Assembly (NCBI RefSeq): GCF_023371205.1
Contig: NZ_JAMCCO010000001.1
Span: 306,662-370,661 of the forward strand
From: Parvivirga hydrogeniphila
Lineage (GTDB): Bacteria > Actinomycetota > Coriobacteriia > Anaerosomatales > Anaerosomataceae
Length of the DNA: 64,000 bases
Direction: 5' to 3'
A model generated the notes under the pieces. The model made no database searches and had not been told where the DNA came from. It worked only from the letters and a program-made list of their open reading frames with translations. This document shows, piece by piece, positions 15,936-23,919 of the stretch (positions are counted from its first letter, which is position 1; each line of letters begins with the position of its first letter). Made by a program: the position numbers and the translations under genes.

Positions 15936-16868
15936 ATGCCGGTGCCAGTCATATTGGATTGCGATCCCGGTCATGATGACGCTCTCGCGATTCTTTTCGC
16001 GGCGGCCTCGTCTGCAGTGGAGTTGCTCGCAATCACCACCTGTGGTGGCAACCAGACCGTGGAAAAGTGCGTGCTGAACGCGCGGCGGGTCTGTTCGGTT
16101 GCGGGCATCACCACGATTCCCATCGCGCGAGGAGCGGAAGGCCCTCTCGTTCGCTCGCTCCACATTGGCGAGTACGTCCACGGAGAGTCGGGCTTGGACG
16201 GTCCGCAGTGGGGAGAGCCGACCGTCCCTGAGGCTGAGGAGAGCGCGCACGACATCATCGTCCGATTGTTGCGGGAGTGGCCCGAGCCCATCACGCTCAT
16301 ACCGACTGGGCCACTCACGAACATCGCGCTTGTGTTGGCGGCGCACCCTGAGCTCAAGCCCAAGATTCGCGAAATCGTCTTGATGGGCGGTTCGACTGAG
16401 CGTGGCAACGACACCCCGTACGCGGAGTTCAATATTCGAGTCGACCCGGAGGCTGCCGATATCGTGTTCCGCTCCGGTGTGCCAGTGACGATGTGCGGAT
16501 TGAACGTGACACACCAAGCGCTCGCGACGCCAGACATCATGGAACGGCTGCGTTCGCTGGGGACCCGCGTGGGCGATCTGTGTGCGGAGCTGCTGGCCTT
16601 CTTCTCTGACAGCTATCGCAGGACGTGGGGGTTCGCATCGCCGCCTGTCCACGATCCTGTGGCGGTCGCTCGTGTCGTCGATCCTTCTGTTGTGGAGGTC
16701 ATCTCGGCGCCTGTGCGAGTGGAGACCCAGGGTCGCTACACCGCTGGCGCCACGTGCGTCGACCTGCACCACCTGACCGGGGAACCAGACAACGCCCGTG
16801 TTGCGATGCGGCTCGATGCACCTCGGTTCTGGCAGCTGCTTATCGAGGCGATCTCCACCTATGCATGA
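15936..16868 (+). CDS. Inosine-uridine-preferring nucleoside hydrolase
   Basis: A 310-residue calcium-dependent N-ribohydrolase that cleaves nucleosides to ribose and base. The metal-binding motif LDCDPGHDDALAI is at residues 7-19 (Asp10, Asp14, Asp15). ITTCGGN is the next family block, then LIPTGPLTNIALVL, EIVLMGG, EFNIRVDPEAADIVF (FNxxxDPEAA) and a C-terminal PPVHDPVAVA with the active-site His and last Asp ligand. It is embedded in the importer operon and overlaps the ribokinase start by 8 bp, which fits import of a nucleoside followed by cleavage and ribose phosphorylation. Confidence 0.94.
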   Translation: MPVPVILDCDPGHDDALAILFAAASSAVELLAITTCGGNQTVEKCVLNARRVCSVAGITTIPIARGAEGPLVRSLHIGEYVHGESGLDGPQWGEPTVPEAEESAHDIIVRLLREWPEPITLIPTGPLTNIALVLAAHPELKPKIREIVLMGGSTERGNDTPYAEFNIRVDPEAADIVFRSGVPVTMCGLNVTHQALATPDIMERLRSLGTRVGDLCAELLAFFSDSYRRTWGFASPPVHDPVAVARVVDPSVVEVISAPVRVETQGRYTAGATCVDLHHLTGEPDNARVAMRLDAPRFWQLLIEAISTYA

Positions 16869-17775
16869 AGTAGCAGTCATCGGCAGCATCAACGTGGATC
16901 GCGCCGTCGAAGTGCCTGTCGCGCCGACGCGAGGAGCAACGCTTCTCGGTGGTCCTGTGCGGATAGGCCCCGGCGGCAAAGGGGCGAACCAGGCGGTGGC
17001 CCTCGCACGTCTCGGGAGAAAGACGGCGATGATCGGCGCGGTCGGAAGGGATTCTGACGGAGCGTGGATGCGGGAAGTGCTGCGATCAGAACGGGTCTCA
17101 GTCGATGATGTTGTCGAGGTAGAAGACCCCACAGGGCAGGCCTTTGTATTCGTTGAACCCAATGGCGAGAGCACAATCGTGGTATCGCCAGGTGCGAACA
17201 TGGCCGTGGGCCCGGACATGCTGAATCGACATTCTCAGGCGATTGCGGGAGCGAAAGCGCTGCTAGTCCAGCAGGAGATTCCTGCTGAGGCCGTCGAAAG
17301 TGCCGCGAGGCTTTGCACAGGGCTGTTTGTTCTCAATCCTGCTCCAGCCCGGCCGATTCCGGCGGAGCTTCTGTCGCGCGTAGACGTGTTGGTGCCCAAC
17401 CGCTATGAGCTTGGGAGCCTCTTCGGATCTCATGAGCCGGGTGGGATGGACGAGATTGCGAAGCTTGCGAGCAGCCTGCCTGTCTCGCGCGGGGTGGTGG
17501 TGACGCTCGGCAAAGAAGGAGCGCTTGTCGTGGAGGGCGGGGCCTACGTCCACGTGCCTGCCATGCCCGTTGAGGCGGTAGATGCTACGGCCGCGGGGGA
17601 CACATTCTGTGCGGCGCTGGTCGACGGTCTGCTTGAGGGGTGGGGACTCGTTGACGCCGCGAGATGGGCGGTCAAGGCAGCGGCCGTCACGACGGAGCGA
17701 AAGGGTGCGATGGCTGCAATACCGAGCCGGGAGGAGGTTGAGCGCCGGTTCGGCGCATGCTCGCCAGCGAAGTGA
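16861..17775 (+). CDS. Ribokinase (PfkB family)
   Basis: A 304-residue sugar kinase producing ribose 5-phosphate from ribose and ATP. It shows the PfkB family motifs: the early VIGSINVDRAVEVP, GPGGKGANQAVALARLG (sugar binding), GRDSDGAWM, and the C-terminal ATP/catalytic motif VDATAAGDTFCAAL, with the catalytic Asp preserved although the usual DTTGAGD reads ATAAGD. The ATG lies within the last codons of the nucleoside hydrolase gene (8-bp overlap). As last gene of the operon it channels the ribose into the pentose phosphate pathway. Confidence 0.92.
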   Translation: MHEVAVIGSINVDRAVEVPVAPTRGATLLGGPVRIGPGGKGANQAVALARLGRKTAMIGAVGRDSDGAWMREVLRSERVSVDDVVEVEDPTGQAFVFVEPNGESTIVVSPGANMAVGPDMLNRHSQAIAGAKALLVQQEIPAEAVESAARLCTGLFVLNPAPARPIPAELLSRVDVLVPNRYELGSLFGSHEPGGMDEIAKLASSLPVSRGVVVTLGKEGALVVEGGAYVHVPAMPVEAVDATAAGDTFCAALVDGLLEGWGLVDAARWAVKAAAVTTERKGAMAAIPSREEVERRFGACSPAK

Positions 17776-17845
17776 GCCCGATTGCCCTTCGGAATCCGGC
17801 GGCACTTCGCCTCGAACCCGACCCCTTCGTCTCCGCGCGTATTCG

Positions 17846-18415
17846 CTACTCTCCCGGCCTGCCGGGGACCTCGTGGCAGTCAGGGCAGCGAGCCTCGTAG
17901 TAGTCGGCGCCTCCGACGAGGATGAGCGGCGAGTCCCACGGAGCGGGCCTCCCGTCGATGATGCGCTGAGTGCGCGTGGCGATGCCATGACACTTCTGGC
18001 AGATCGCGGTGAGCAGCGAGAGCTCGTCCGCGAGCGCCATAAGAGTCGGCATCACGCCGAAGGGCTCTCCGCGGAAGTCCTGGTTGAGGCCCGTGACGTA
18101 CACGAGGCGGCCCTCGGCCAGCAGCCGTCGGACGACCGGAACCAGTCCGTCGCCGAAGAACTGCGCCTCCTCGATCGCCACCACGCGGCAGTCGCTGCCG
18201 TCGATGCCCTCGGGACCGTCGACGACGCGCGCCTCCATCTCGGTGCCGAGCCGCGAACGCGCCTTGCAGCCGTCGCGCGAGTCCACCGAGTGCTTGTAGA
18301 TGACGATGCTCTCGCCGGTGACCGCGTGTCGCGAGAGCAGGCGGATGAGCTCGCCCGTCTTGCCGCTGCTCATGCACCCCGCGATCACGTGGAGACGGCC
18401 TGCGCGTGCGCCCAC
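17846..18415 (-). CDS. tdk: Thymidine kinase (type II)
   Basis: A 189-residue TK1-like enzyme phosphorylating thymidine or deoxyuridine with ATP. The P-loop GCMSSGKT spans residues 13-20, the VVAIEEAQFF block carries the Walker B region and catalytic Glu, the lasso region has GLNQDFRGEPFG, and zinc is bound by CQKC and CPDC pairs. GTG at 18413-18415 is chosen as start: AGGAGG lies 5 nt upstream and the P-loop then falls at the usual place; sequence further upstream in frame is not protein-like. Between this start and the nucleotidase stop (18540) lie 124 bp in which I see no gene. Confidence 0.93.
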   Translation of the reverse strand: MGARAGRLHVIAGCMSSGKTGELIRLLSRHAVTGESIVIYKHSVDSRDGCKARSRLGTEMEARVVDGPEGIDGSDCRVVAIEEAQFFGDGLVPVVRRLLAEGRLVYVTGLNQDFRGEPFGVMPTLMALADELSLLTAICQKCHGIATRTQRIIDGRPAPWDSPLILVGGADYYEARCPDCHEVPGRPGE

Positions 18416-18539
18416 TGCTTCCTCCTTGCCGGAATCGACCGGGAACAGCATAACGCGAACGCGAGACTGCATACGACCGTCCTCCTGGGCGTCGCTCGGA
18501 AGAGAGAGGGCGGCGCGGTGGTCTTGAGCGCGCGGGGAC

Positions 18540-20009
18540 CTACTCGTACACGAGCCGCCCCTCGACACGTCGGCTCACGTGTTGGTTCGCGCGCAGCCAC
18601 TCGTCGATGACCTGGCGGGCGGAGGTCGTCACGACCTTCGACGGGCCAGCGGCTTGAAGCTGCTCAGGCGTGACGCCCAGGTACGGCTCGCAGTTGCTGA
18701 TGTGGTAGCCCTGCAGCCCCACGGTGACGAGGTCGTCGTCGGCGACGGGCATGCCGTGCACGCTCAGCGACACGAGGCGACGCTCCGCATCGCTGTACCG
18801 TGCGCGGACCGCGCCGTTCACCTCATAGCACTCGCCCTCGCCGGACAGCCGGTTCTCGGGACGCATCCAGTGCTCGAGCATCGCGCGCAGTGTCGCGCCT
18901 GTGACAGTGAAGCGGGTGATGCTGTCGTCGTACGGGAAGCACGACATGAGGTCCATGAGCGTGACCGTCGGCCCGAAGCGCTCCACGCGCACGGAGCCTG
19001 CTCCGAGCAGCATGACGTCGATGGCAAGCTGCTCCGCGAGCGCGTCGGCGACAAGGTCGCCAAGCGACGTTTCGATAGAACGCTCGGGGTGCGTGTGCTC
19101 GTGGGCGAGCTTGCAAAGCACGACGCCGTACTTGCGGTCGACGATCGTCTTGAACGAATCGATGAACTCCATCAGCTCGCGGTCGGGTGCGGCGATGTTC
19201 TCATCGATCGGGATGAGCTGCCACCGCCACTCGACGATGCTGTTCGTGTCGTCGTCGACGACGATGTCGAACCGGCCGATCTGGTCGGTTCCGGTTCCCG
19301 CCTGCACGATCAGCACGCCGTTGACGACCGCTGGCTCTGAGAGCACGGTGTGGGAGTGGCCGCCGATGATCATGTCAACGCCCCACGCTGGGTCGAGCGC
19401 TGCCGCGAGCTCCTTGTCCGACTCGAAACCGATGTGCGTGAGCAGGACGGTGAGGTCGATGTCGTCGTTGCGGTAGGCGTTGCAGATCCGGCCCACTTCG
19501 TCCGCGGCCTCCCGGATGTCCACGAACGTCCCGATGAGCTCGTCGAGCTTGATCGCGTCGAGCGCCTTCTCGGTCAGGATCCCCGTGAACAGGATGTCCA
19601 GCCCGGCCTTCTTCATGACGTAGTGCGGTCGCATCATCCGCTTGTTGAAGGGCTTGATGTACAGGTTCGCGTTCACGATGGGGAAGTTGGCGATCTTCTC
19701 CAGGAAGAGCAGGTGCGGAACCCCGTAGTCGACCTCGTGGTTGCCGAGCCCGACGATGTCGGGCGCGAGGTAGTTCATGATCTCGATGGTCGAGACGCCT
19801 TTGAAGTCGGAGTCGATGATGGAGCCCTGCAGCATATCGCCCGAGATCGCGTAGATGACGTTCTCCTCCTCAGCGCGGACCTTGTTGAGATAGCCTGAGA
19901 GCAGCGGCAGCCCGCCGGTGAGAGGACCGCCCCCCGCGGCCTGCTCGGCAAGGAAATCTCCGTGCATGTCGTTGGAGTGCAGGATGGTGAATCTCCGCGT
20001 CCCTCCCAT
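18540..20009 (-). CDS. 5'-nucleotidase/UshA-family metallophosphoesterase
   Basis: A 489-residue two-domain phosphoesterase. The N-terminal calcineurin-like domain shows all metal motifs: ILHSNDMHGD (Asp, His), SGDMLQGS, GLGNHEVDYG (GNHE), LLTHIGF and IGGHSHT. The C-terminal 5'-nucleotidase domain has ETSLGDLVADAL, and LMSCFPYDDSITRFTVTGA. Most UshA relatives are secreted, but no signal peptide is present, so this one is probably cytoplasmic. ATG 20007-20009 follows GGAGGGA at 5-nt spacing. It sits between tdk and the SDH protease on the same strand; a role in nucleotide turnover is likely. Confidence 0.88.
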   Translation of the reverse strand: MGGTRRFTILHSNDMHGDFLAEQAAGGGPLTGGLPLLSGYLNKVRAEEENVIYAISGDMLQGSIIDSDFKGVSTIEIMNYLAPDIVGLGNHEVDYGVPHLLFLEKIANFPIVNANLYIKPFNKRMMRPHYVMKKAGLDILFTGILTEKALDAIKLDELIGTFVDIREAADEVGRICNAYRNDDIDLTVLLTHIGFESDKELAAALDPAWGVDMIIGGHSHTVLSEPAVVNGVLIVQAGTGTDQIGRFDIVVDDDTNSIVEWRWQLIPIDENIAAPDRELMEFIDSFKTIVDRKYGVVLCKLAHEHTHPERSIETSLGDLVADALAEQLAIDVMLLGAGSVRVERFGPTVTLMDLMSCFPYDDSITRFTVTGATLRAMLEHWMRPENRLSGEGECYEVNGAVRARYSDAERRLVSLSVHGMPVADDDLVTVGLQGYHISNCEPYLGVTPEQLQAAGPSKVVTTSARQVIDEWLRANQHVSRRVEGRLVYE

Positions 20010-20031
20010 GGTGTCCCTCCCCGTATCCGCT

Positions 20032-20862
20032 TCAGCCCATGTCAACCGGGCCCTTCGACCGCGGGCTCGGGATGTACTCGACTGACGGCCGCCGCTGGGC
20101 GGTCTGCGGATAGAGCGCCATGATGTCGTACACGAGCTGCGGCAGCTCTGTCGTCACGGGCAGCCCCAGATCGCGCGCTTGGCGAGCGGTGATCGGGTAG
20201 TCGTGCGTGTAGACGCCTGTTGCGAGCGTTTCGGCGAGCTGCTCGGCCGCCGCGCGGTCCATGCGCTCCTCCACGAGCTCGATGACCGTCTCTTTCACCT
20301 GGCGTATCGCTTTGGCTGCCACGTCGGCGAGGATAAGGGTCTCGTCGTCGACCTTGTCGATTGGCTTCTGCTCGAGCACGCGCAGGACAGACGCGGCAGG
20401 CTGCTGGCCAAGCTGCGGGTCGACGGGCCCCAAGACGGCGTTCTCGTCCATGACGATCTCGTCGGCCGCAAGCGCGATGAGCGTGCCGCCTGACATCGCG
20501 TAGTGCGGGACGAAGACCGTGACCTTCGCCGGATGTCGGCACAGCGCCCGAGCGACCTGCTCGGCGGCGAGCACCAGCCCGCCAGGAGTGTGGATCACGA
20601 CGTCGATAGGCACGTCGTCGTCGGTCATCTTGATCGCACGGAGTATCGCTTCGGAATCGTCGATGTCGATGTAGCGGAAGATCGGGAAGCCCAGCAGGCT
20701 CATGGTCTCTTGCCGGTGGATGAGCACGATGACGCGGCTGCCGCGCTCCCGCTCCAGCCGGGCTATGGTGCGCAAGCGCTCCATCTGCAGCATGCGCTGA
20801 CGCAGCACCGGCTGCAGCGACGACAGGATGAAGAAGAGCCACACCAGCGAGAAGAAGTCCAC
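20032..20862 (-). CDS. Serine protease of the SDH (serine dehydrogenase proteinase)/ClpP-like family
   Basis: A 276-residue membrane-anchored protease of the SDH_sah group in the ClpP/crotonase fold. A single N-terminal hydrophobic helix (DFFSLVWLFFILSSL) is followed by a basic helix, then IDVVIHTPGGLVLAAEQVA, the oxyanion Gly-Gly region, and HYAMSGGTLIALAADEIVMD, where Ser124 is the nucleophile. AVLGPVDPQLG is a family block. The protein lacks an ATPase partner in the window. Start GTG 20860-20862 is preceded by AGGGGGTGG; sequence upstream is not protein-like. Membrane-protein quality control is the likely role. Confidence 0.82.
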   Translation of the reverse strand: MDFFSLVWLFFILSSLQPVLRQRMLQMERLRTIARLERERGSRVIVLIHRQETMSLLGFPIFRYIDIDDSEAILRAIKMTDDDVPIDVVIHTPGGLVLAAEQVARALCRHPAKVTVFVPHYAMSGGTLIALAADEIVMDENAVLGPVDPQLGQQPAASVLRVLEQKPIDKVDDETLILADVAAKAIRQVKETVIELVEERMDRAAAEQLAETLATGVYTHDYPITARQARDLGLPVTTELPQLVYDIMALYPQTAQRRPSVEYIPSPRSKGPVDMG

Positions 20863-20963
20863 TGCCCACCCCCTGCTATCACACGCGAAGAGATGCAACA
20901 GCACGCCGTTGCCTGCAGTATTCCAGTGCGCGACCGACGGCGCAACACCACGCGCAAGAGGTC

Positions 20964-20991
20964 TTGCGGATTTCTTAGCATATGCTAAGAT
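20964..20991 (+). promoter_or_regulatory. feoAB promoter with 18-bp palindromic operator
   Basis: TCTTAGCATATGCTAAGA (20973-20990) is a perfect 18-bp palindrome. It covers a -10 hexamer TAAGAT (20986-20991) that pairs with a -35 TTGCGG (20964-20969) at 16-bp spacing. The TTAGC...GCTAA form resembles sites bound by DtxR/MntR-type metalloregulators, which often control feo genes. The predicted start is near 20998. Confidence 0.65.
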
Positions 20992-21044
20992 GCAGCGTGA
21001 ACGACTACGAATACCATGGCGAGCTTCGCGTGGAGGACGACGTG

Positions 21045-21404
21045 ATGAGCGTGCGCAGACAGCAGTACGGATACGGCAGGGGATACGGCAGGGGATACGG
21101 CAGGGGATACGGCAGGGCCGCCGGCTCGGTGTCCCGCGACGGCGAGCCGAGCATCTGCGTGCTGGCAGATGACGAACCCGCCACCGTGGTGCGCATCGAA
21201 GGCGGCCACCACCTGGCGGCGCGCCTGCACAACCTGGGCATCCTGCCGGGCAAGCGCATCAGGAAGCTGGGAACGATGCCCGGGAGCGGTCCGGTGATGA
21301 TCGACTGCGACGGTGTGCGGGTCGCCCTCGGGCGAGGCATGGCCGAGCGTGTCGTCGTGCAACCGCTGCGTGACTCTGGCGGGACGCAGGAGTCCGAGCA
21401 GTGA
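21045..21404 (+). CDS. feoA: FeoA-domain protein with GYGR-repeat N-terminus
   Basis: A 119-residue protein with an SH3-like FeoA domain (about residues 40-105: ATVVRIEGGHHLAARLHNLGILPGKRI). FeoA assists the FeoB ferrous iron transporter. The N-terminal 25 residues are unusual: four GYGR units encoded by a 12-bp tandem repeat (21069-21116). ATG 21045 is preceded by GGAGG at 8-nt spacing. A GTG at 20998 in the same frame lies almost exactly where transcription should begin and could serve a leaderless mRNA (135 residues). The ATG at 20982 lies inside the operator and is excluded. The stop overlaps feoB by 4 bp. Confidence 0.85.
   Translation: MSVRRQQYGYGRGYGRGYGRGYGRAAGSVSRDGEPSICVLADDEPATVVRIEGGHHLAARLHNLGILPGKRIRKLGTMPGSGPVMIDCDGVRVALGRGMAERVVVQPLRDSGGTQESEQ
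21069..21116 (+). repeat. Four tandem copies of a 12-bp unit in feoA
   Basis: GGATACGGCAGG occurs four times without interruption (21069-21080, 21081-21092, 21093-21104, 21105-21116). Each copy adds G-Y-G-R in frame. Copy number may vary between strains without shifting frame. Confidence 0.95.
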
Positions 21405-23182
21405 GCGACGCAGCCTGCTGCTCCACCGGTAGCGAGCTCTCGCTGGAGGGCCGCGGCCCACGCCGCGTGCTCTTGGTCGGCAATCCGAATGTCGGGAAAA
21501 GCGTCGTCTTCTCGCGCCTGACCGGAGTTGGGACGGTCTCGTCGAACTACCCTGGCACCACCGTCAGCTTCCTCGAGGGCCGCATGCGGCTCGGCGGCGA
21601 GCAGGTGCCGGTCATAGACGTCCCAGGATCGTACAGCCTTGAGCCGACATGCCCGGCCGAGGAGGTCGCGTGCCGCGTGCTGAGGGACGGCGGGATCATC
21701 GTGAACGTGGTCGACGCCACCAACCTCGAACGCAACCTCGCGCTCACGTTGCAGCTCCGCGCGATGGGTCTTCCGATGGTCGTCGCGCTCAATCTGTGGG
21801 ACGAGGCTAGGCACCGCGGCGTCCACATCGACCTCGCGCGGCTGTCCGAGATTCTCGGGGTGCCCGTGGTCGCGACCTCGGCGGTCTCGGGCGAGGGTCT
21901 GCCCGATCTCGTGCGCGCGATCGAGCAGGTAGCAGATGCGCCTGCGCCGGAACCGCTCGAATACGAGGACCTCTGGGCCGAAGTCGGTACGATCGTCACC
22001 GAGGTCCAGCAGCTTGAGCATCGGCACCACACCTGGCGCGACGTCGTCGAAGAGATCAGCATCCGTCCCGTCACAGGGATCCCGTTCGGGATCCTCGTCA
22101 TCCTGGCGTCGTTTGCGGCTGTGCGGCTGATCGGCGAGTCCATCATCTCCTACGTCACAGATCCGCTCTTCGAGCGGTTGTGGCGCCCCGTCATCGAGGC
22201 GCTGTCGTCCGCGCTCGGCGGGGGTGGGCTCCTGCACGATCTGCTCGTCGGCTCGTACGTCGTGGTCGATGGCGTGCGGCAGATCGACTTCTCGCTGTCG
22301 CTCGGCGTGCTCAGCACCGGTCTGTACGTGAGCCTCGGGGCAGTGATGCCGTACGTGATCGCGTTCTACGTGGTTCTCGGCGTCCTAGAAGACGTCGGCT
22401 ACCTACCACGTCTCGCCGTGTTGCTCGACGGCGTCATGCACCGGCTGGGGCTGCACGGCTACGCGGTCATCCCGGTCATCTTGGGGTTCGGCTGCAACGT
22501 TCCGGGCATCCTCGCGACGCGCGTGCTCGATACGCCTCGCGAGCGGTTCATCGCAGCCACGCTGATTTCTGTCGGCGTGCCGTGCGCCGCGCTGCAAGCG
22601 ATGATCATGGCACTCCTGGCGCCCTTCGGCATCAAGTACGTCGCGCTCGTCTACGGGGCGCTAGCGGTCGTGTGGTTCGTGCTCGGCACCATACTGCGGC
22701 TGACCAGCAAGGACTTCTTGCCGGAGATGCTGCTTGAGATCCCGCCGTACCGTCTGCCGTCGTGGAGTACCCTTGCGAAGAAGCTGTGGATGCGGCTCAA
22801 GGGCTACCTCTTGGACGCGACGCCCGTCGTGCTCATCGGCGTGGCCGTCATCGGTATCGTGAGCCACACGGGCGTGTTCGAGAGCATCGCGGCTGCGATC
22901 GCTCCAGCGATGCGCACGCTGTTCGGATTGCCGCCGGAGACCGCGCTCGCAATCGTCCTCGGTTTCTTCCGGAAGGACCTCGCGGTCGGCATGCTGGCGC
23001 CATTGTCCCTCCCGCCGCTGGCCCTCGTGAAAGCGTCGGTGATGCTTGCGGTGACGTTCCCATGCGTGGCGTCATACACGGTGCTCCTGCGCGAGCTCGG
23101 CGCGAAGAAGACCGCGCTCGCGACCGGCATCATGGTGGCGACCTCGCTCACCACCGGCGTCGTGATGAACCTGGTCTTCTAG
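21401..23182 (+). CDS. feoB: Ferrous iron transporter FeoB
   Basis: A 593-residue membrane GTPase-linked Fe(II) importer. The G domain has G1 GNPNVGKS (27-34), switch PGTT (51-54), G3 DVPG (73-76) and G4 NLWD (near 127). A helical spacer follows (EVQQLEHRHHTWRDVVEE), and the membrane part carries two nucleoside-recognition-like Gate halves (YVVLGVLEDVGYLPRLAVLLDGVMH and the FGCNVPGILATRVL motif with the conserved Cys). It is shorter than the ~700-residue classical form but retains all core blocks. GTG 21401 overlaps feoA by 4 bp. Its stop codon shares the tetranucleotide CTAG with the convergent DUF72 stop. Confidence 0.95.
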   Translation: MSDAACCSTGSELSLEGRGPRRVLLVGNPNVGKSVVFSRLTGVGTVSSNYPGTTVSFLEGRMRLGGEQVPVIDVPGSYSLEPTCPAEEVACRVLRDGGIIVNVVDATNLERNLALTLQLRAMGLPMVVALNLWDEARHRGVHIDLARLSEILGVPVVATSAVSGEGLPDLVRAIEQVADAPAPEPLEYEDLWAEVGTIVTEVQQLEHRHHTWRDVVEEISIRPVTGIPFGILVILASFAAVRLIGESIISYVTDPLFERLWRPVIEALSSALGGGGLLHDLLVGSYVVVDGVRQIDFSLSLGVLSTGLYVSLGAVMPYVIAFYVVLGVLEDVGYLPRLAVLLDGVMHRLGLHGYAVIPVILGFGCNVPGILATRVLDTPRERFIAATLISVGVPCAALQAMIMALLAPFGIKYVALVYGALAVVWFVLGTILRLTSKDFLPEMLLEIPPYRLPSWSTLAKKLWMRLKGYLLDATPVVLIGVAVIGIVSHTGVFESIAAAIAPAMRTLFGLPPETALAIVLGFFRKDLAVGMLAPLSLPPLALVKASVMLAVTFPCVASYTVLLRELGAKKTALATGIMVATSLTTGVVMNLVF

Positions 23183-23919
23183 CCACCGAGCATCCGCAGC
23201 AGGCGAAGCGCATCACGTGGCGCGTGACCTTCCGCGTCGTTGTTGAAATACACGTAGCAGTCGCGCCCGCTCTCGCGTTCGCGCGCGAGGTAGGTGCCCC
23301 ACGGCTCGAGCGCAGTCTCGTCGTAGGCGCCGCGGTACAACGGAAGCCCGTGGAAGCGCGCGTACACGAAGGAGGCCGTCGCCACGAACCGGGCAGGCAG
23401 CGTCTCGCTGCTCACGTTCACCATGGCGACGTCGTGACGTCGCAGAAGCGAGAACACCTCTTCTGCCAGCCACGACTCGTGGCGGAACTCGATCGCATGA
23501 CGAAGGGGCGTGCAATCCAGCAGCGCGAGGAAGGCCTCGAGGAGTGCATCGTCGCGAACGAGCGATGGCGGCAGCTGCCACAGGACCACCTCGAGCTTGG
23601 GGCCCAGGCGCGCGACGCGCTCGAGGAAGCCGCTGACGGGTTCGGCGACGTCCCGCAGCCGGCGGACGTGCGTGACCAGCCGCGAGCCCTTCACGGCGAA
23701 GACGAAGCCTGGCGGTGTGGCGTCGCGCCACGCGTCGACAGCCCGTTCGCTGGGCGTGCGGTAGAAGGTCGCGTTGACTTCCACCGTCGCGAAGCGCTCG
23801 GCGTAGCTCGCGAGACGCTGGGCGGGCGGAAGGCCGCGCGGGTAGACGACCCCGGTCCAGTGGGGATACGACCAGCCGCTCGTCCCCACGAGCAGGCGGC
23901 CGAGAGGCGTGGAGCTCAT
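23179..23919 (-). CDS. DUF72-family TIM-barrel protein
   Basis: A 246-residue protein of the DUF72 (YecE-like) family. It has the standard N-terminus LLVGTSGWSYPHWTGVVYP, VEVNATFYRTPS (with invariant Asn-Thr-Phe-Tyr), FVFAVKGSRLVTHVRRLRD, and a HAIEFRHESWL block. The function of DUF72 is unknown; the fold suggests a phosphosugar- or nucleic-acid-related role and some members accompany DNA-repair genes. Here it overlaps the endonuclease V gene by 4 bp (ATGA), which agrees with that. GGAGGGA precedes the start. Confidence 0.85.
   Translation of the reverse strand: MSSTPLGRLLVGTSGWSYPHWTGVVYPRGLPPAQRLASYAERFATVEVNATFYRTPSERAVDAWRDATPPGFVFAVKGSRLVTHVRRLRDVAEPVSGFLERVARLGPKLEVVLWQLPPSLVRDDALLEAFLALLDCTPLRHAIEFRHESWLAEEVFSLLRRHDVAMVNVSSETLPARFVATASFVYARFHGLPLYRGAYDETALEPWGTYLARERESGRDCYVYFNNDAEGHAPRDALRLLRMLGG

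Noticed and set aside
20982-21044. ATG at 20982 as the feoA start
   Set aside because: It lies within the palindromic operator and the -10 element, upstream of the predicted transcription start.
21069-21116. Tandem repeat as a CRISPR or mobile-element trace
   Set aside because: The units are 12 bp, contiguous without spacers, and in frame within feoA.
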